Shown: in pieces, positions 17,007-26,213 of the stretch
Position numbering within the stretch: position 1 is the stretch's first letter
Layout of the letters: every line of letters starts with the position of its first letter
Assembly (NCBI RefSeq): GCF_024105635.1
Contig: NZ_WYDQ01000001.1
Coordinates: 2,914,501 to 2,978,500 of the forward strand
From: Oceanicola sp. 502str15
Lineage (GTDB): Bacteria; Pseudomonadota; Alphaproteobacteria; Rhodobacterales; Rhodobacteraceae
DNA: 64,000 nt
Reading direction: 5' to 3'
The notes under the pieces: model-generated
What the model was told of the DNA's origin: nothing
The model's input: the letters and a program-made list of their open reading frames with translations, nothing else
Database searches by the model: none
Program-made: the position numbers and the translations under genes

Positions 17007-17068
17007 TGTTGCACGCTCCGGGCCGCCCCGAAACTGGCGGCGCGGCCTGTGGATAACTTCGTGGATAC

Positions 17069-19087
17069 TCAGGCGACGTCGTCCAGCCCGCGCCCCTTAA
17101 GCAGCGCCTCCACCCCCGGCAGACGGCCCCGGAAGGCGGTATAGAGCGCCTCAGGCTCCTGCGTGCCGCCGGCGGAGAGGATATTGGCCTCGAGGCTCTT
17201 GGCCATCTCCGGGTCGAACGGGCCACCGGCCTCCTCGAAGGCGGCGAAGGCATCGGCATCCATCACCTCGGACCACATGTAGCTGTAGTAGGCGGAGGCA
17301 TAGCCGCCCGAGAAGATGTGGGCGAAATGCGGGGTCGCATGGCGCATGCGGATGGCGCGGGGCATGCCGATCTCTTCCAGCACCTCGGCCTGCTTCTGCA
17401 TCGGGTCGGCGGGCGGCGGGCCGGCGTGGAACTCGAGGTCTACCAGCGCGGAGCCGATGAACTCGCAGGTGGAAAAGCCCATGTCGTAGGTTGCCGCATT
17501 GAGCACGCGTTGCAGCAGATCGTCGGGCATCGGCTTGCCGGTCTCGGCATGGAGGGCGAATTCCTGCAGCACCTCGGGCACCTCGAGCCAGTGCTCGTAG
17601 AGCTGTGACGGCAGCTCCACGAAATCGCGGCTGACCGAGGTGCCGGAAATGCTCGAATAGGTCACATCCGAGAGCATCTGGTGCAGGGCGTGGCCGAACT
17701 CGTGAAACAGCGTGCGGGCATCGTCGTAGCTGAGGAGCGCAGGCTGCCCGGCGGGCGGCTTGGCGAAGTTGCAGACGTTGATGACGTGGGGGCGGATGTC
17801 TCCGGCGAGTTTCTGCTGCGAACGGAGTGCAGAGCACCACGCGCCCGAGCGCTTGCCGCCGCGTGCGAAGTAATCACCGATGAAGACCGCGATATGTTCA
17901 CCATCCCGCGTGACCTCCCAGGCGCGGGCATCGGGGTGGTGGAGCGGCAGGTCGAGGGGTGCAAACTCCAGCCCGAAGAGGCGGGAGGCGCAGGCGAAGG
18001 CAGCCTCGATCATCTTGTCGAGCTGGAAGAAGGGTTTCAGCGCGGCCTCGTCCAGCGCGTGCTCTTCCTTGCGGCGGGCCTCGGAATAGTAGTGCCAGTC
18101 CCAGGGTTCCAGCGGGCCGTCGAACCCGTCGGCGTGGAGGCGGCGCTCGAGAACCTTGGCATCCGCCTCGGCCTTGGCGCGGGCCGGAGACCAGACCGCC
18201 TGAAGCAGGTTGCGCACGGCATCGGGTGTCTTGGCCATTTCGGTTTCGAGCCGGTAGTCGGCGAAGCTGTCGTAGCCCAGCAGCCCGGCCCGCTCGGCGC
18301 GCAGGGCCAGCATCTCGGCGGCGAGGGCGCGGTTGTCGGTCTTGCCACCCCCGGCGCCGCGCGAGGTCCATGCCTCGTAGGCTTTGCGCCGCTGCTCGCG
18401 GTTGGGGGAGAATTGCAGGAAGGGCACGACCAGCGAGCGCGAGAGGGTCACGACCGGAGTGTCGCTGCCCTTTTCCTCGGCAGCGGATTTCATCGCGTTC
18501 ACCAGAAACTCGGGCAGGCCCGTCAGGTCGGAAACCGGCATGACCCACTCGCGCTCGTCGGCCAGCAGGTTGAGCCCGAAGGCGGTGCTTTTCTCGGAGA
18601 GGGCAGTGTTGATCTGCTTCAGCCGCGCGCGGCCGGCTTCGTCCAGCCCGGCACCGGAGCGGCGGAAGCTGCGGTGGGTGAGGTAAAGAACGCGGCTCTG
18701 CTCTTCGGTCAGGTCGAGGCTGTCGCGGCCCTCCCAGAGCGTGTTGACCCGCTCAAAGAGCGCGGTGCTGAGGGAGATGTCGGAGTTCAGCGCGGAAAGG
18801 CGGGGCGAGAAGGCGCGTTGCAGCTTTTCGCGCTCGGGCGTCGAGGAGACGGCGGCGAGCAGGAAGAAGGGGCCGAGCACGTCGTTCAGCGGTTTGTCGG
18901 CCAGCTCCAGCGCCTCGATGGTGTTGGCGAAGCTGGGGGCCTCGGGGTTGGCCTCGATCTCGGCAATGGTGGCGCGGGTCTCGGACTCGGCGGCATCGAG
19001 TGCGGGGGAGAAGTGCTCATCCGTGATGGCGGCGAATTCGGGCAGATCGAAGGGCTGATCGGAGGGGGTGAGAAGCGGGTTGGTCAT
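17069..19087 (-). CDS. M3-family zinc oligopeptidase (oligopeptidase A / Dcp type)
   Basis: Cytoplasmic zinc metallopeptidase that degrades short peptides, 672 residues from ATG 19087, which follows an AAAGGAG ribosome-binding site. The catalytic motif His-Glu-Phe-Gly-His is at 462-466 and the third zinc ligand is probably Glu491 (RDFVELPSQ), as in thimet oligopeptidase relatives. No signal peptide is visible, so it should act in the cytosol. The frame continues upstream to 19255 with a Pro/Arg-rich extension I reject. Whether it is oligopeptidase A or peptidyl-dipeptidase Dcp cannot be settled by reading alone. Confidence 0.92.
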   Translation of the reverse strand: MTNPLLTPSDQPFDLPEFAAITDEHFSPALDAAESETRATIAEIEANPEAPSFANTIEALELADKPLNDVLGPFFLLAAVSSTPEREKLQRAFSPRLSALNSDISLSTALFERVNTLWEGRDSLDLTEEQSRVLYLTHRSFRRSGAGLDEAGRARLKQINTALSEKSTAFGLNLLADEREWVMPVSDLTGLPEFLVNAMKSAAEEKGSDTPVVTLSRSLVVPFLQFSPNREQRRKAYEAWTSRGAGGGKTDNRALAAEMLALRAERAGLLGYDSFADYRLETEMAKTPDAVRNLLQAVWSPARAKAEADAKVLERRLHADGFDGPLEPWDWHYYSEARRKEEHALDEAALKPFFQLDKMIEAAFACASRLFGLEFAPLDLPLHHPDARAWEVTRDGEHIAVFIGDYFARGGKRSGAWCSALRSQQKLAGDIRPHVINVCNFAKPPAGQPALLSYDDARTLFHEFGHALHQMLSDVTYSSISGTSVSRDFVELPSQLYEHWLEVPEVLQEFALHAETGKPMPDDLLQRVLNAATYDMGFSTCEFIGSALVDLEFHAGPPPADPMQKQAEVLEEIGMPRAIRMRHATPHFAHIFSGGYASAYYSYMWSEVMDADAFAAFEEAGGPFDPEMAKSLEANILSAGGTQEPEALYTAFRGRLPGVEALLKGRGLDDVA

Positions 19088-19151
19088 GGGGCGCGGTCTC
19101 CTTTGGGAGGGAACATAGGGGCTGGCCGGGAGAAGGCGAAGGGGGGTGCGC

Positions 19152-20258
19152 TCATCCGTCCTTTGGGGTTGGGGCGGCTTGGGCTGTCCCGCAGGTCGGG
19201 CAGGCATCACGGCGCTTGAGCCTGATCTTGCGGGTTTCGCTCCAGAGCGCGTCATAGATCAGCATCTCCCCGCGCAGGGGGCTGCCCGCGCCGGTGATGA
19301 TCTTGACCGCCTCCGCCGCCATCATCGCGCCGACGACGCCCGGCAGCGGCCCCATCACGCCGGCCTCGGCGCAGGAGGGCGCAAGGCCGGGCGCGGGCGG
19401 GTCGGGGAAGATGCAGCGGTAGCAGGGCGCGCCCTGCGCGGGGTCGAACACCGAGAGCTGGCCTTCCCATTGCGAGAGGGCGCCGGAGATGAGCGGGATT
19501 CGGGCGGCCACGGCGAGGTCGTTGGCCAAATAGCGGGTGGCGAAGTTGTCGGTGCCGTCGAGGATCATGTCGGCCGAGACCACGATGTCGGGGCCGTTCT
19601 CGAGGGTGAGCCGGGTGGCGAGGGGTGTGACCTCCACATGCGGGTTGAGCGCGGCCATGGCCTGCGCGGCGCTCTCGGCCTTGTTCGTGCCCTGCCCATC
19701 GGTGCGATGGATCACCTGACGTTGGAGGTTGGAGGCATCCACCGTGTCGTCATCGAGCACGGTCACACGGCCGACCCCGGCGGCGGCGAGGTAGAGCAAG
19801 GCGGGCGAGCCGAGGCCCCCTGCCCCGATGACCAGCACATGGGCGGCCTTCAGCTTCTTCTGCCCCGTGCCGCCGATCTCGCGCAGCACGATATGGCGGG
19901 CGTAGCGGGTGAGTTCTTCTCCGGTGAGCCTTGATGGGTCCGCAGTGGGGGCGGGCGGGGGCATTGGGGCCGGGTCATCAGCCTGCACCGGGGCTTCGCG
20001 CGACAGGGCGATGGAGCGAAGCCAGTTGACCAGCGTGCCATAGAGCACCGCGATGGAGCCCAGCACCAGCACGAGCGCCCAGAACTGGGGGTAGCGCCCG
20101 GTGATTTCGCGCACGGCGTGTCCGGCGGGCAGGATGAGGTTGAGGCCCAGCGCCACGAGGATGATGACGACGAGGGCCGCCTGCCGCTCGACTTTCCGCC
20201 AGCCCAGCCATTCGCCCCCCCACCAAGCGAGCGCCATCAGCGCGTAGACGAGGATCAT
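19152..20258 (-). CDS. moeB: HesA/MoeB/ThiF-family adenylyltransferase with N-terminal membrane segments
   Basis: E1-like enzyme, probably the MoeB protein that adenylates the C-terminus of molybdopterin synthase small subunit MoaD (or ThiS). The catalytic part begins near residue 110 (LTGEELTRYARHIVLREIGG), with the nucleotide loop GAGGLGS, the DDDTVDASNLQRQ substrate segment, and two Cys-x-x-Cys zinc pairs (CYRC and CPTC). Unusually, residues 1-80 contain two or three hydrophobic segments, so the enzyme would be tethered to the inner membrane. It starts at ATG 20258, sharing one base with the dut stop. MoeB versus ThiF function is not separable here. Confidence 0.82.
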   Translation of the reverse strand: MILVYALMALAWWGGEWLGWRKVERQAALVVIILVALGLNLILPAGHAVREITGRYPQFWALVLVLGSIAVLYGTLVNWLRSIALSREAPVQADDPAPMPPPAPTADPSRLTGEELTRYARHIVLREIGGTGQKKLKAAHVLVIGAGGLGSPALLYLAAAGVGRVTVLDDDTVDASNLQRQVIHRTDGQGTNKAESAAQAMAALNPHVEVTPLATRLTLENGPDIVVSADMILDGTDNFATRYLANDLAVAARIPLISGALSQWEGQLSVFDPAQGAPCYRCIFPDPPAPGLAPSCAEAGVMGPLPGVVGAMMAAEAVKIITGAGSPLRGEMLIYDALWSETRKIRLKRRDACPTCGTAQAAPTPKDG

Positions 20259-20725
20259 CAGCCGCGGCCCGTGGAGCCGAAGCCACCTGCGCCGCGGAGG
20301 GTGTCGGTGAGGGTTTCGGCGGCTGTGAAGCGCGCCTGCACCACCGGGGCGACGACGAGTTGGGCGATCCGGTCGCCGTGGGCGACGGTGAAGGGCTCGG
20401 TGCCGTGGTTGATCATCAGGATCCCGAGGGGGCCGCGATAGTCGCTGTCGATGGTGCCGGGGGTGTTGACGAGGGTTACGCCATGCTTGGCGGCGAGGCC
20501 GGAGCGCGGGCGGACCTGAATCTCGAAGCCCTGCGGGATCTCGACGCGCAGGCCGGAGGGCACGATGGCGCGGGCGCCGGGGGCGAGGGTGAGACCGCTG
20601 GTGCGCTGCGCTTCGGGAAAGTTGGCCCGCACGTCGGCCCCGGCGGCGCCGGGGGTTTCGTAGGACGGGAGGGGCAGAGCCGGGTCGGCCCCCTCGTCGC
20701 GGGTGCAGAGGATCTGCGGCGTCAT
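20258..20725 (-). CDS. dut: dUTP diphosphatase
   Basis: Hydrolyses dUTP to dUMP, keeping uracil out of DNA and feeding thymidylate synthesis. 155 residues, trimeric type. All five family motifs are visible: [37 protein letters not shown] with the catalytic Asp and the uracil-binding Tyr, GDRIAQLVV, and the C-terminal [10 protein letters not shown] arm. The gene overlaps coaBC upstream (four bases) and the MoeB gene downstream (one base). dut-coaBC linkage is common in bacteria. Confidence 0.97.
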   Translation of the reverse strand: MTPQILCTRDEGADPALPLPSYETPGAAGADVRANFPEAQRTSGLTLAPGARAIVPSGLRVEIPQGFEIQVRPRSGLAAKHGVTLVNTPGTIDSDYRGPLGILMINHGTEPFTVAHGDRIAQLVVAPVVQARFTAAETLTDTLRGAGGFGSTGRG

Positions 20726-21915
20726 GTCAGGGCCTCGGCAATGCGGGCGGCAAGCTGCTGGGCGACCTGGTCTTTGGACATGCGGGGCAGCGCATCGGCC
20801 CCCGCGGCGGTGAGGATCGTCACCGCGTTTTCCGACCCGCCCATGATGCCGGTTTCTGGCGAGACATCATTGGCGATGATCCAGTCGCAGCCCTTGCGTG
20901 CAAGCTTGGCCTCGGCGTGCTTGAGCAGGTCGTCGGTTTCGGCGGCGAAGCCGATGACGAGGCCCGGGCGTTGGGGTGCACTGGAGACTTCGGCGAGGAT
21001 GTCGGGGTTTTCGGTGAAATTCAGCGGGGCGATCTTGCCGGTGCCGTCCTTCTTGATCTTGGAGCCGGAAGCCGCGACGACCCGCCAATCGGCCACGGCG
21101 GCGGCGAAAATGGCGGCGTCGGCGGGGAGCGCCTTGAAGACGGCCTCGTGCATCTGCGCGGCAGTCTCGACCTGCACCACCTTCGCTCCCTGCGGCGGCG
21201 GGACGGTGGCCGGGCCGGTGACGAAGGTGACGGAGGCGCCGAGGCCCATCAGCGAGCGGGCGAGCGCGGTGCCCTGTGCACCCGAGGAGCGGTTGGCGAT
21301 GTAGCGCACCGGGTCGATCGGCTCGTGGGTGGGGCCGGAGGTGATTACGATGTGCTTGCCCTTGAGGGGGCCGTCGGCCAGCGCCTCGGACACCGCCTCG
21401 GCAATTTCATGGGCTTCGGACATCCGGCCCGGCCCGTATTCGCCGCAGGCCATCTCGCCCTCTGCCGGGCCGCTGAAGTGCACCCCGTCGGCGCGCAACT
21501 GGGCCACGTTGCGCTGGGTCGCGGGGTGCAGCCACATGCGAACGTTCATCGCCGGGGCGATCAGCACCGGCTTGTCGGTGGCCATCAGCAGGGTGGAGGC
21601 GAGGTCGTCGGCCAGCCCGCCCGCCATCTTGCCGATGAGGTTGGCGGTGGCCGGGGCGACGACCAGAAGGTCCGCCGCGCGGGACAGCTCGATATGGCCC
21701 ATCTCGCGCTCGTCGGTCAGGTCGAACAGCTCGCGGTAGACCTTGTTGCCGGTCAGCACGGAGACGGTCAGCGGGGTGACGAACTCTTCTGCCGCGGCGG
21801 TGAGAACCGACGTGACCTCGGCGCCCTGTTCCCGGAGCCGCCGGATCAGGTCGAGCGACTTGAAGGCGGCGATGCCCCCGGCGATGACGAGTAGGATTTT
21901 CTTGCCTGCCAACAT
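20722..21915 (-). CDS. coaBC: Bifunctional phosphopantothenoylcysteine decarboxylase / phosphopantothenate-cysteine ligase
   Basis: Two steps of coenzyme A synthesis in one protein of 397 residues. The N-terminal CoaC domain binds FMN and decarboxylates; AGGIAAFKS at the start, PAMNVRMW near 120 and the CoaC-typical [10 protein letters not shown] loop are visible. The C-terminal CoaB domain joins cysteine to 4'-phosphopantothenate ([22 protein letters not shown], then AAVADWR and the KIKK lysines). ATG 21915 begins the Rossmann strand; the frame upstream to 21996 is not protein-like. The following gene dut overlaps by four bases. Confidence 0.96.
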   Translation of the reverse strand: MLAGKKILLVIAGGIAAFKSLDLIRRLREQGAEVTSVLTAAAEEFVTPLTVSVLTGNKVYRELFDLTDEREMGHIELSRAADLLVVAPATANLIGKMAGGLADDLASTLLMATDKPVLIAPAMNVRMWLHPATQRNVAQLRADGVHFSGPAEGEMACGEYGPGRMSEAHEIAEAVSEALADGPLKGKHIVITSGPTHEPIDPVRYIANRSSGAQGTALARSLMGLGASVTFVTGPATVPPPQGAKVVQVETAAQMHEAVFKALPADAAIFAAAVADWRVVAASGSKIKKDGTGKIAPLNFTENPDILAEVSSAPQRPGLVIGFAAETDDLLKHAEAKLARKGCDWIIANDVSPETGIMGGSENAVTILTAAGADALPRMSKDQVAQQLAARIAEALT

Positions 21916-21977
21916 GGGTTTGGCCCTCCGCTTGGCTCTGTTGTAGGGCGCGGCGGTGCGGGCGGCAACTGTTGGCA

Positions 21978-21996
21978 GTGGGGGCGCTGCCCCCAC
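21978..21996. repeat. GC-rich palindrome upstream of coaBC
   Basis: GTGGGGGC-GCT-GCCCCCAC, a perfect eight-base stem with a three-base loop, followed by a C-rich/ATATTT/AAGAAAATGAAG tract to about 22028. It lies in the 226-base gap between coaBC and rpoH. The pattern resembles intergenic sequence common in Rhodobacteraceae; only one copy is in this window. Confidence 0.35.
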
Positions 21997-22087
21997 ACCC
22001 CCGGAGATATTTGCAGCAAGAAAATGAAGCCCGGCGGGATTTGGGGCCGAGGTGGCGACCTGCGTGGGGCGGGGCGTCGTGCGACAG

Positions 22088-22117
22088 GAAAGGGCCGCGT
22101 GTTACCGCGGCCCTTTC
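22088..22117 (-). terminator. Intrinsic terminator of rpoH
   Basis: GAAAGGGCCGCG and CGCGGCCCTTTC form a perfect 12-base stem around a six-base loop, 24 bases past the rpoH stop on the minus strand. The stem ends in a short TTTC tract, so it is a plausible intrinsic terminator separating rpoH from coaBC. Confidence 0.7.
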
Positions 22118-22141
22118 GATCTCTGCAAAGGCATTCTGGGC

Positions 22142-23020
22142 TCAGGAGATGAGCGCCAGCACTTCGTCCGACTGGTTCTCGAGCGAGCGGCGCATCTTCT
22201 GGAACGCCGCCGCCTCGAGCTGGCGCACCCGCTCCTTGGATAGCCCCAGCTCTTCGCCAAGGCTTTCGAGGGTGCGTTTCTCGCGGGCCAGCCGGCGCTC
22301 GCGGATGATGAACTGCTCGCGGTCGTTCAGCGCGGCCATGGCCTCGGCCAGCCAGTCGCGGAGCTGGGCCTTGTCATGCTCGACCTCCACCTGTTCGGCG
22401 GCCTGCGGGCCGTCGTCCTCGAGGGCATCGATCCACTGGCGGCCATCGTCTTCGGACGACTGGGTGACGTTGAGCGAGAAGTCGGAGCCCGACAGGCGGC
22501 CTTCCATCATCTCGACATCGGCCAGCGGCACGCCGACCTCCACCGCGATCTTCTGGCGGAGCTGCTGGCTGTCGAGCCGCTCGCCGGCCGCGGCCGCCTC
22601 GCGTTCGAGCTGGGCCTGCACCCGGCGCATGTTGAAGAACAGCGACTTCTGCGACGAGGTGGAGCCGGTGCGCACCATGGACCAGTTGCGCATCACGAAC
22701 TCCTGCACGGAGGCCTTGATCCACCACATCGCATAGGTGGAAAACCGCACGCCGCGCTCGGGGTCGAACTTGTCGGCGGCCTTCATCAACCCAAGTGAGG
22801 CTTCCTGGATGAGGTCGTTCATCGGAGCGCCGTAGCGCTTGTATTTCGCGGCCATGGAGATGGCGAGCCGCATGTAGGCACTTATGAGCCGGTGCAGGGC
22901 CTGTTCGTCGCGGTGATCGCGCCAGGCCCGGGCCAGCTGTTGTTCGGTTTCGGCGTCAAGCAGTTCTGCCTGACGCGCGTGGCGGGACATTGAGGTATCG
23001 ATATCGCCGTCCAAAGGCAT
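22142..23020 (-). CDS. rpoH: RNA polymerase heat-shock/stress sigma factor RpoH
   Basis: Sigma-70 family factor of the sigma-32 group, 292 residues. Region 2 (LISAYMRLAISMAAKYKRYGAPMNDLIQEASLGLMKAADKF...YAMWWIKASVQEFVMRNWS), the RpoH-box-like segment SQKSLFFNMRRVQ and a region-4.2 helix-turn-helix (LESLGEELGLSKERVRQLE) are clear. ATG 23020 follows AAAGGAG. Rhodobacteraceae often carry two RpoH proteins; the altered RpoH box (SLFFNMRR rather than KLFFNLR) makes RpoHII, tied to photo-oxidative stress, the likelier one, but this is a guess. The upstream gap to the divergent GST gene contains a palindrome. Confidence 0.93.
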   Translation of the reverse strand: MPLDGDIDTSMSRHARQAELLDAETEQQLARAWRDHRDEQALHRLISAYMRLAISMAAKYKRYGAPMNDLIQEASLGLMKAADKFDPERGVRFSTYAMWWIKASVQEFVMRNWSMVRTGSTSSQKSLFFNMRRVQAQLEREAAAAGERLDSQQLRQKIAVEVGVPLADVEMMEGRLSGSDFSLNVTQSSEDDGRQWIDALEDDGPQAAEQVEVEHDKAQLRDWLAEAMAALNDREQFIIRERRLAREKRTLESLGEELGLSKERVRQLEAAAFQKMRRSLENQSDEVLALIS

Positions 23021-23090
23021 GGGATGCTCCTTTTCGCGGACCGGGGCACCTGCCGTCAGGCACCATGGGATGTATGTTATACGCACATTA

Positions 23091-23104
23091 GAACCGTTCG
23101 GTTC
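23091..23104. repeat. Palindrome between divergent rpoH and GST genes
   Basis: GAACCG-TT-CGGTTC, a perfect inverted repeat in a locally AT-rich stretch, 70 bases before rpoH and 110 bases before the GST gene. On the rpoH strand a TTGACA hexamer lies nearby, just upstream of the palindrome. It could be an operator for either gene; no regulator is identified. Confidence 0.4.
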
Positions 23105-23213
23105 AAAATAAAGTGTCAAAGATGCAAAAACCGCTTCTCATCAAGATTCGTGATGAGCTTCGGTGCGAAAATGCGTTGGTCAGCGGGGCATGTCTGTGCG
23201 TAGCGTCACAGGT

Positions 23214-24089
23214 ATGACCAATACACTCTACATCGGCGATCCCGCCTACTCTTCGTGGTCCCTTCGGGGCTGGCTCCTGTTCGAGAGATTCGGGCTGGAG
23301 CGGCAGACCGTCTGGGTCGATTTTGCCAACCGTGACGTGGCCGCGCAACTGGCCGCAATCGCCCCGGCCCGCACCGTGCCGGCGGTCGTGACCGATGAGG
23401 GCGCTGTGCTGGGCGAGAGTCTGGCGATTGCCGAGGAGCTTGCGAGCCGCTTTCCCGAGGCGGGGATCTGGCCGGAAGCCCCGAAGGCGCGCGCGCTGGC
23501 GCGGGCACTGGCCTGCGAGATGCATGCCGGGTTCGGGGCGCTGCGCTCGGCCTGCCCGATGGCGCTGCGGGTGGCCTATGATGGGTTTGTGCCCTCCGAG
23601 GAGGTGCTGGCCGACCTGGCACGGCTCGATCTGATCTGGGCCCATGCGCGGGAGACGCTTGGCGTCGAGGGGCCGTGGCTGTGTGGCGACTATTCCGCGG
23701 CAGATGCGTTCTATGCCCCGGTGGCAGCCCGGATCGCGACCTATGGCCTGCCGGTTTCGGAGGCCTCTGCCGCCTATGTCGCCGCCCACCTCGCCGATCC
23801 GGCGTTTCGGCGCTGGCGCGGGATGGGCTTTGCCAGAGGCGAGGATTTGCCGTGGTATGCCAAGGACTTGCCGAAGCGCGAGTGGCCCGGCGCCGCGCCG
23901 CTGGCGGCGGAGGCGGTGGCGGATGGCCCCTCTGTCAACGAGGCCTGCCCTTACTCGGGCAAGCCGGTGACGCATTTCATGCAGGCCGGTGGCAAGGTCT
24001 GGGGCTTCTGCAACGCGTTCTGCCGCGACAAGACCGTGCCCGATCCGCTGGCCTGGCCGAAGTTCGCGGCGCTCTACGAGGCGCATTAA
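23214..24089 (+). CDS. Glutathione S-transferase family protein with C-terminal Cys motif
   Basis: 291 residues. The N-terminal thioredoxin-like domain (TLYIGDPAYSSWSLRGWLLFERFGL, cis-Pro in RTVPAV, then ESLAIAEELASRFPEAG) and the helical domain are those of a GST. After residue 240 there is an added segment with Cys245, His254, Cys266 and Cys270 (CPYSGKPVTHF...GFCNAFC) resembling a small YHS/TRASH-type metal or redox site. ATG 23214 was chosen as the start of the thioredoxin fold; upstream in-frame codons to 23163 add 17 weak residues. It is divergent from rpoH and may belong to a stress response (inference). Confidence 0.83.
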   Translation: MTNTLYIGDPAYSSWSLRGWLLFERFGLERQTVWVDFANRDVAAQLAAIAPARTVPAVVTDEGAVLGESLAIAEELASRFPEAGIWPEAPKARALARALACEMHAGFGALRSACPMALRVAYDGFVPSEEVLADLARLDLIWAHARETLGVEGPWLCGDYSAADAFYAPVAARIATYGLPVSEASAAYVAAHLADPAFRRWRGMGFARGEDLPWYAKDLPKREWPGAAPLAAEAVADGPSVNEACPYSGKPVTHFMQAGGKVWGFCNAFCRDKTVPDPLAWPKFAALYEAH

Positions 24090-24150
24090 CTATTCGATAA
24101 CCATCTCGCGCTAGCGTTTCCCAAGGTGTGTTTGCCCTGGGGATGCTGTG

Positions 24151-25683
24151 ATGCTGGACGGGAGCGGAGGATTGCTTGCGGCGGCCTACACGGTGGCCTT
24201 CGACGGCATCGAGGCGCGGCCCGTGGAGGTGCAATGCGCCGTGTCGCCCGGGATGCCGCACTTCGCCATTGTAGGCCTGCCCGACAAGGCGGTGAGCGAG
24301 GCTCGCGAGCGGGTGCGGGCAGCGCTGGGCGCCCTGGCGATTGCGCTGCCCTCAAGGAAGATCACGGTGAACCTCTCGCCTGCGGATCTGCCCAAGGAAG
24401 GCTCGCACTTCGATCTGCCGATTGCTCTGGCCCTGCTGGCGGCCATCGAGATCCTGCCGCGCGAGGAGGTGGCGCAGGTGGTGGCGCTCGGGGAGCTGTC
24501 GCTCGACGGCAAGCTGATTGCCGTGCAGGGCGCCCTGCCCGCCGCCATGGCCGCTGCCGAACAGGAGCGACGGCTGCTCTGCCCCAAGGCCTGCGGGGCC
24601 GAGGCGGCTTGGGTCGGCGCGGCGGAGGTGATTGCGGCCCCGAGTCTTGCAGCGGTAATTCGGCATTACACCGGCGAGGCACCGATAGAGCCCTCGCGCC
24701 CGGGCGAGGTGCAGGGCCACGCGGGCGGCAAGGACTTGCGCGACGTGAAGGGGCAAGAGCGGGCCAAGCGGGCGCTGGAGGTGGCCGCTGCCGGGCGCCA
24801 TCACCTGCTGATGGTCGGCCCGCCCGGCTCCGGCAAGTCGATGCTGGCGGCCCGCCTGCCCGGCATCCTACCGCCGCTCAGCCCGCGTGAGGCACTGGCC
24901 ACCTCGACGGTACATTCGCTCGCGGGCCTGCTGAAGGAAGGCGGGATCAGCCGGGCCGCGCCCTATCGCGCGCCGCATCACACCGCCTCGATGGCGGCCG
25001 TGGTGGGCGGGGGACGGCAGGCCAAACCGGGAGAGGTTTCGCTTGCCCACAACGGGGTGCTTTTCATGGACGAGTTCCCGGAGTTCCCCCGCACCGTGCT
25101 CGAAACCCTGCGCCAGCCGATCGAGACCGGCGAGATCATGGTGAGCCGGGCCAATGCGCATGTGGCCTACCCCTGCCGCTTCATGCTGGTGGCGGCCGCC
25201 AACCCCTGCAAATGCGGCCACCTGACCGACCCGGCCCGCGCCTGCTCGCGCGCCCCGAACTGCGGGGAGGATTACCTTGGCCGCATTTCCGGCCCGCTGC
25301 TCGACCGGTTCGACCTGCGGCTCGAAGTGCCGCCGGTGGCCTACACTGACCTCGACCTGCCGCCGGCCGAAGAGGGCTCGGCGGAAGTGGCGGCGCGGGT
25401 GGCGGCGGCGCGGGATGTGCAAAGGGCGCGGTTCGAGGCACTGGGCGTTGAGGCCACGACGAATGCCGATATCGAAGGCGAGCTGCTCGACGAAGTGGCC
25501 CGCCCAGACGAGGCCGGGCTGGAGCTGCTGCAGAAGGTGGCGAAGCGCTTCGGGCTTTCGGCACGGGGCTATCACCGGGTGATGCGGGTGGCCCGCACCA
25601 TCGCGGATCTCGACGGCGATGCGCGGGTGGAGCGGCCCCATGTGGCGGAGGCGGTTGGCTACCGACTGGTGAAGAGCGCGTGA
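24151..25683 (+). CDS. comM: YifB/ComM-family Mg-chelatase-like AAA+ ATPase
   Basis: 510 residues from ATG 24151 (GTG three bases earlier is possible). The N-terminal Lon-like ChlI domain is followed by a Mg-chelatase AAA+ module with Walker A GPPGSGKS and Walker B NGVLFMDEFPEF, a zinc-like Cys cluster (NPCKCG...CSRAPNCG) and the C-terminal helical domain (LSARGYHRVMRVARTIADL). ComM is a hexameric branch-migration helicase that aids integration of DNA during natural transformation; many non-competent bacteria also keep it. It converges with the SRPBCC gene. Confidence 0.93.
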   Translation: MLDGSGGLLAAAYTVAFDGIEARPVEVQCAVSPGMPHFAIVGLPDKAVSEARERVRAALGALAIALPSRKITVNLSPADLPKEGSHFDLPIALALLAAIEILPREEVAQVVALGELSLDGKLIAVQGALPAAMAAAEQERRLLCPKACGAEAAWVGAAEVIAAPSLAAVIRHYTGEAPIEPSRPGEVQGHAGGKDLRDVKGQERAKRALEVAAAGRHHLLMVGPPGSGKSMLAARLPGILPPLSPREALATSTVHSLAGLLKEGGISRAAPYRAPHHTASMAAVVGGGRQAKPGEVSLAHNGVLFMDEFPEFPRTVLETLRQPIETGEIMVSRANAHVAYPCRFMLVAAANPCKCGHLTDPARACSRAPNCGEDYLGRISGPLLDRFDLRLEVPPVAYTDLDLPPAEEGSAEVAARVAAARDVQRARFEALGVEATTNADIEGELLDEVARPDEAGLELLQKVAKRFGLSARGYHRVMRVARTIADLDGDARVERPHVAEAVGYRLVKSA

Positions 25684-25697
25684 GCGACGACGGACGG

Positions 25698-26165
25698 TCA
25701 GGCGGTGGGCGCGGCGCGGCCCTCGACCTGCAGGGCGAAATCGGCCATCCGGCGACGGAGCGACTGGGTGAGGCTGGCCCGGCGCAGGCGCAGCGACTGC
25801 ACCAGCACGCGCGACGTGATTGTGCGCGGCATCAGCTCGATATCGAGGTTCATCCGGGTGCGCATCCGCGACAGCTCGATCAGGTCGACTTTCACCACCG
25901 CGTCCAGCCCGCCGATGGTGACATCGAGCACCACGTGCTCGGGCTGATCGAAGGTGGAGACCTTGGCCGTCAGGTCGCGCATCTGGCCACGGATCGGAAA
26001 GCGCATCTTCCAGCCCATGCCCACGCCCGGCGCAGTCAGCGTGTCGGTTCGCGAGATCTCGTGGCCGCGCCGCATGACCTGCTTCTCGAAAGCCTCATGA
26101 TCGGTGATTGCCGCGAAGACCTCGTCGATGGGCTTTTCGATATCTTCCTTGCCGGTGAAGTTCAT
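25698..26165 (-). CDS. SRPBCC-fold protein
   Basis: 155 residues with the start of a START/SRPBCC helix-grip fold (MNFTGKEDIEKPIDEVFAAITDHEAFEKQVMRRG) and alternating strands to the C-terminus (HVVLDVTIGGLDAVVKVDLIEL). Such proteins bind hydrophobic ligands or act as cyclases; no catalytic residues are evident. It lies 48 bases after nudC on the same strand. A conserved hypothetical; the function is unknown. Confidence 0.7.
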   Translation of the reverse strand: MNFTGKEDIEKPIDEVFAAITDHEAFEKQVMRRGHEISRTDTLTAPGVGMGWKMRFPIRGQMRDLTAKVSTFDQPEHVVLDVTIGGLDAVVKVDLIELSRMRTRMNLDIELMPRTITSRVLVQSLRLRRASLTQSLRRRMADFALQVEGRAAPTA

Positions 26166-26213
26166 TCAGCCGCTGCCCTTTTCTTTCGCCCGCCCCAGCT
26201 TGGGTTTTACGCG

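Noticed and set aside
17048..17056. Perfect DnaA-box sequence TGTGGATAA with a partial second copy next to it
   Set aside because: A single nine-base match is expected about once per 130 kb on both strands and there is no cluster, AT-rich unwinding element or dnaA/parAB gene nearby, so it is not an origin.
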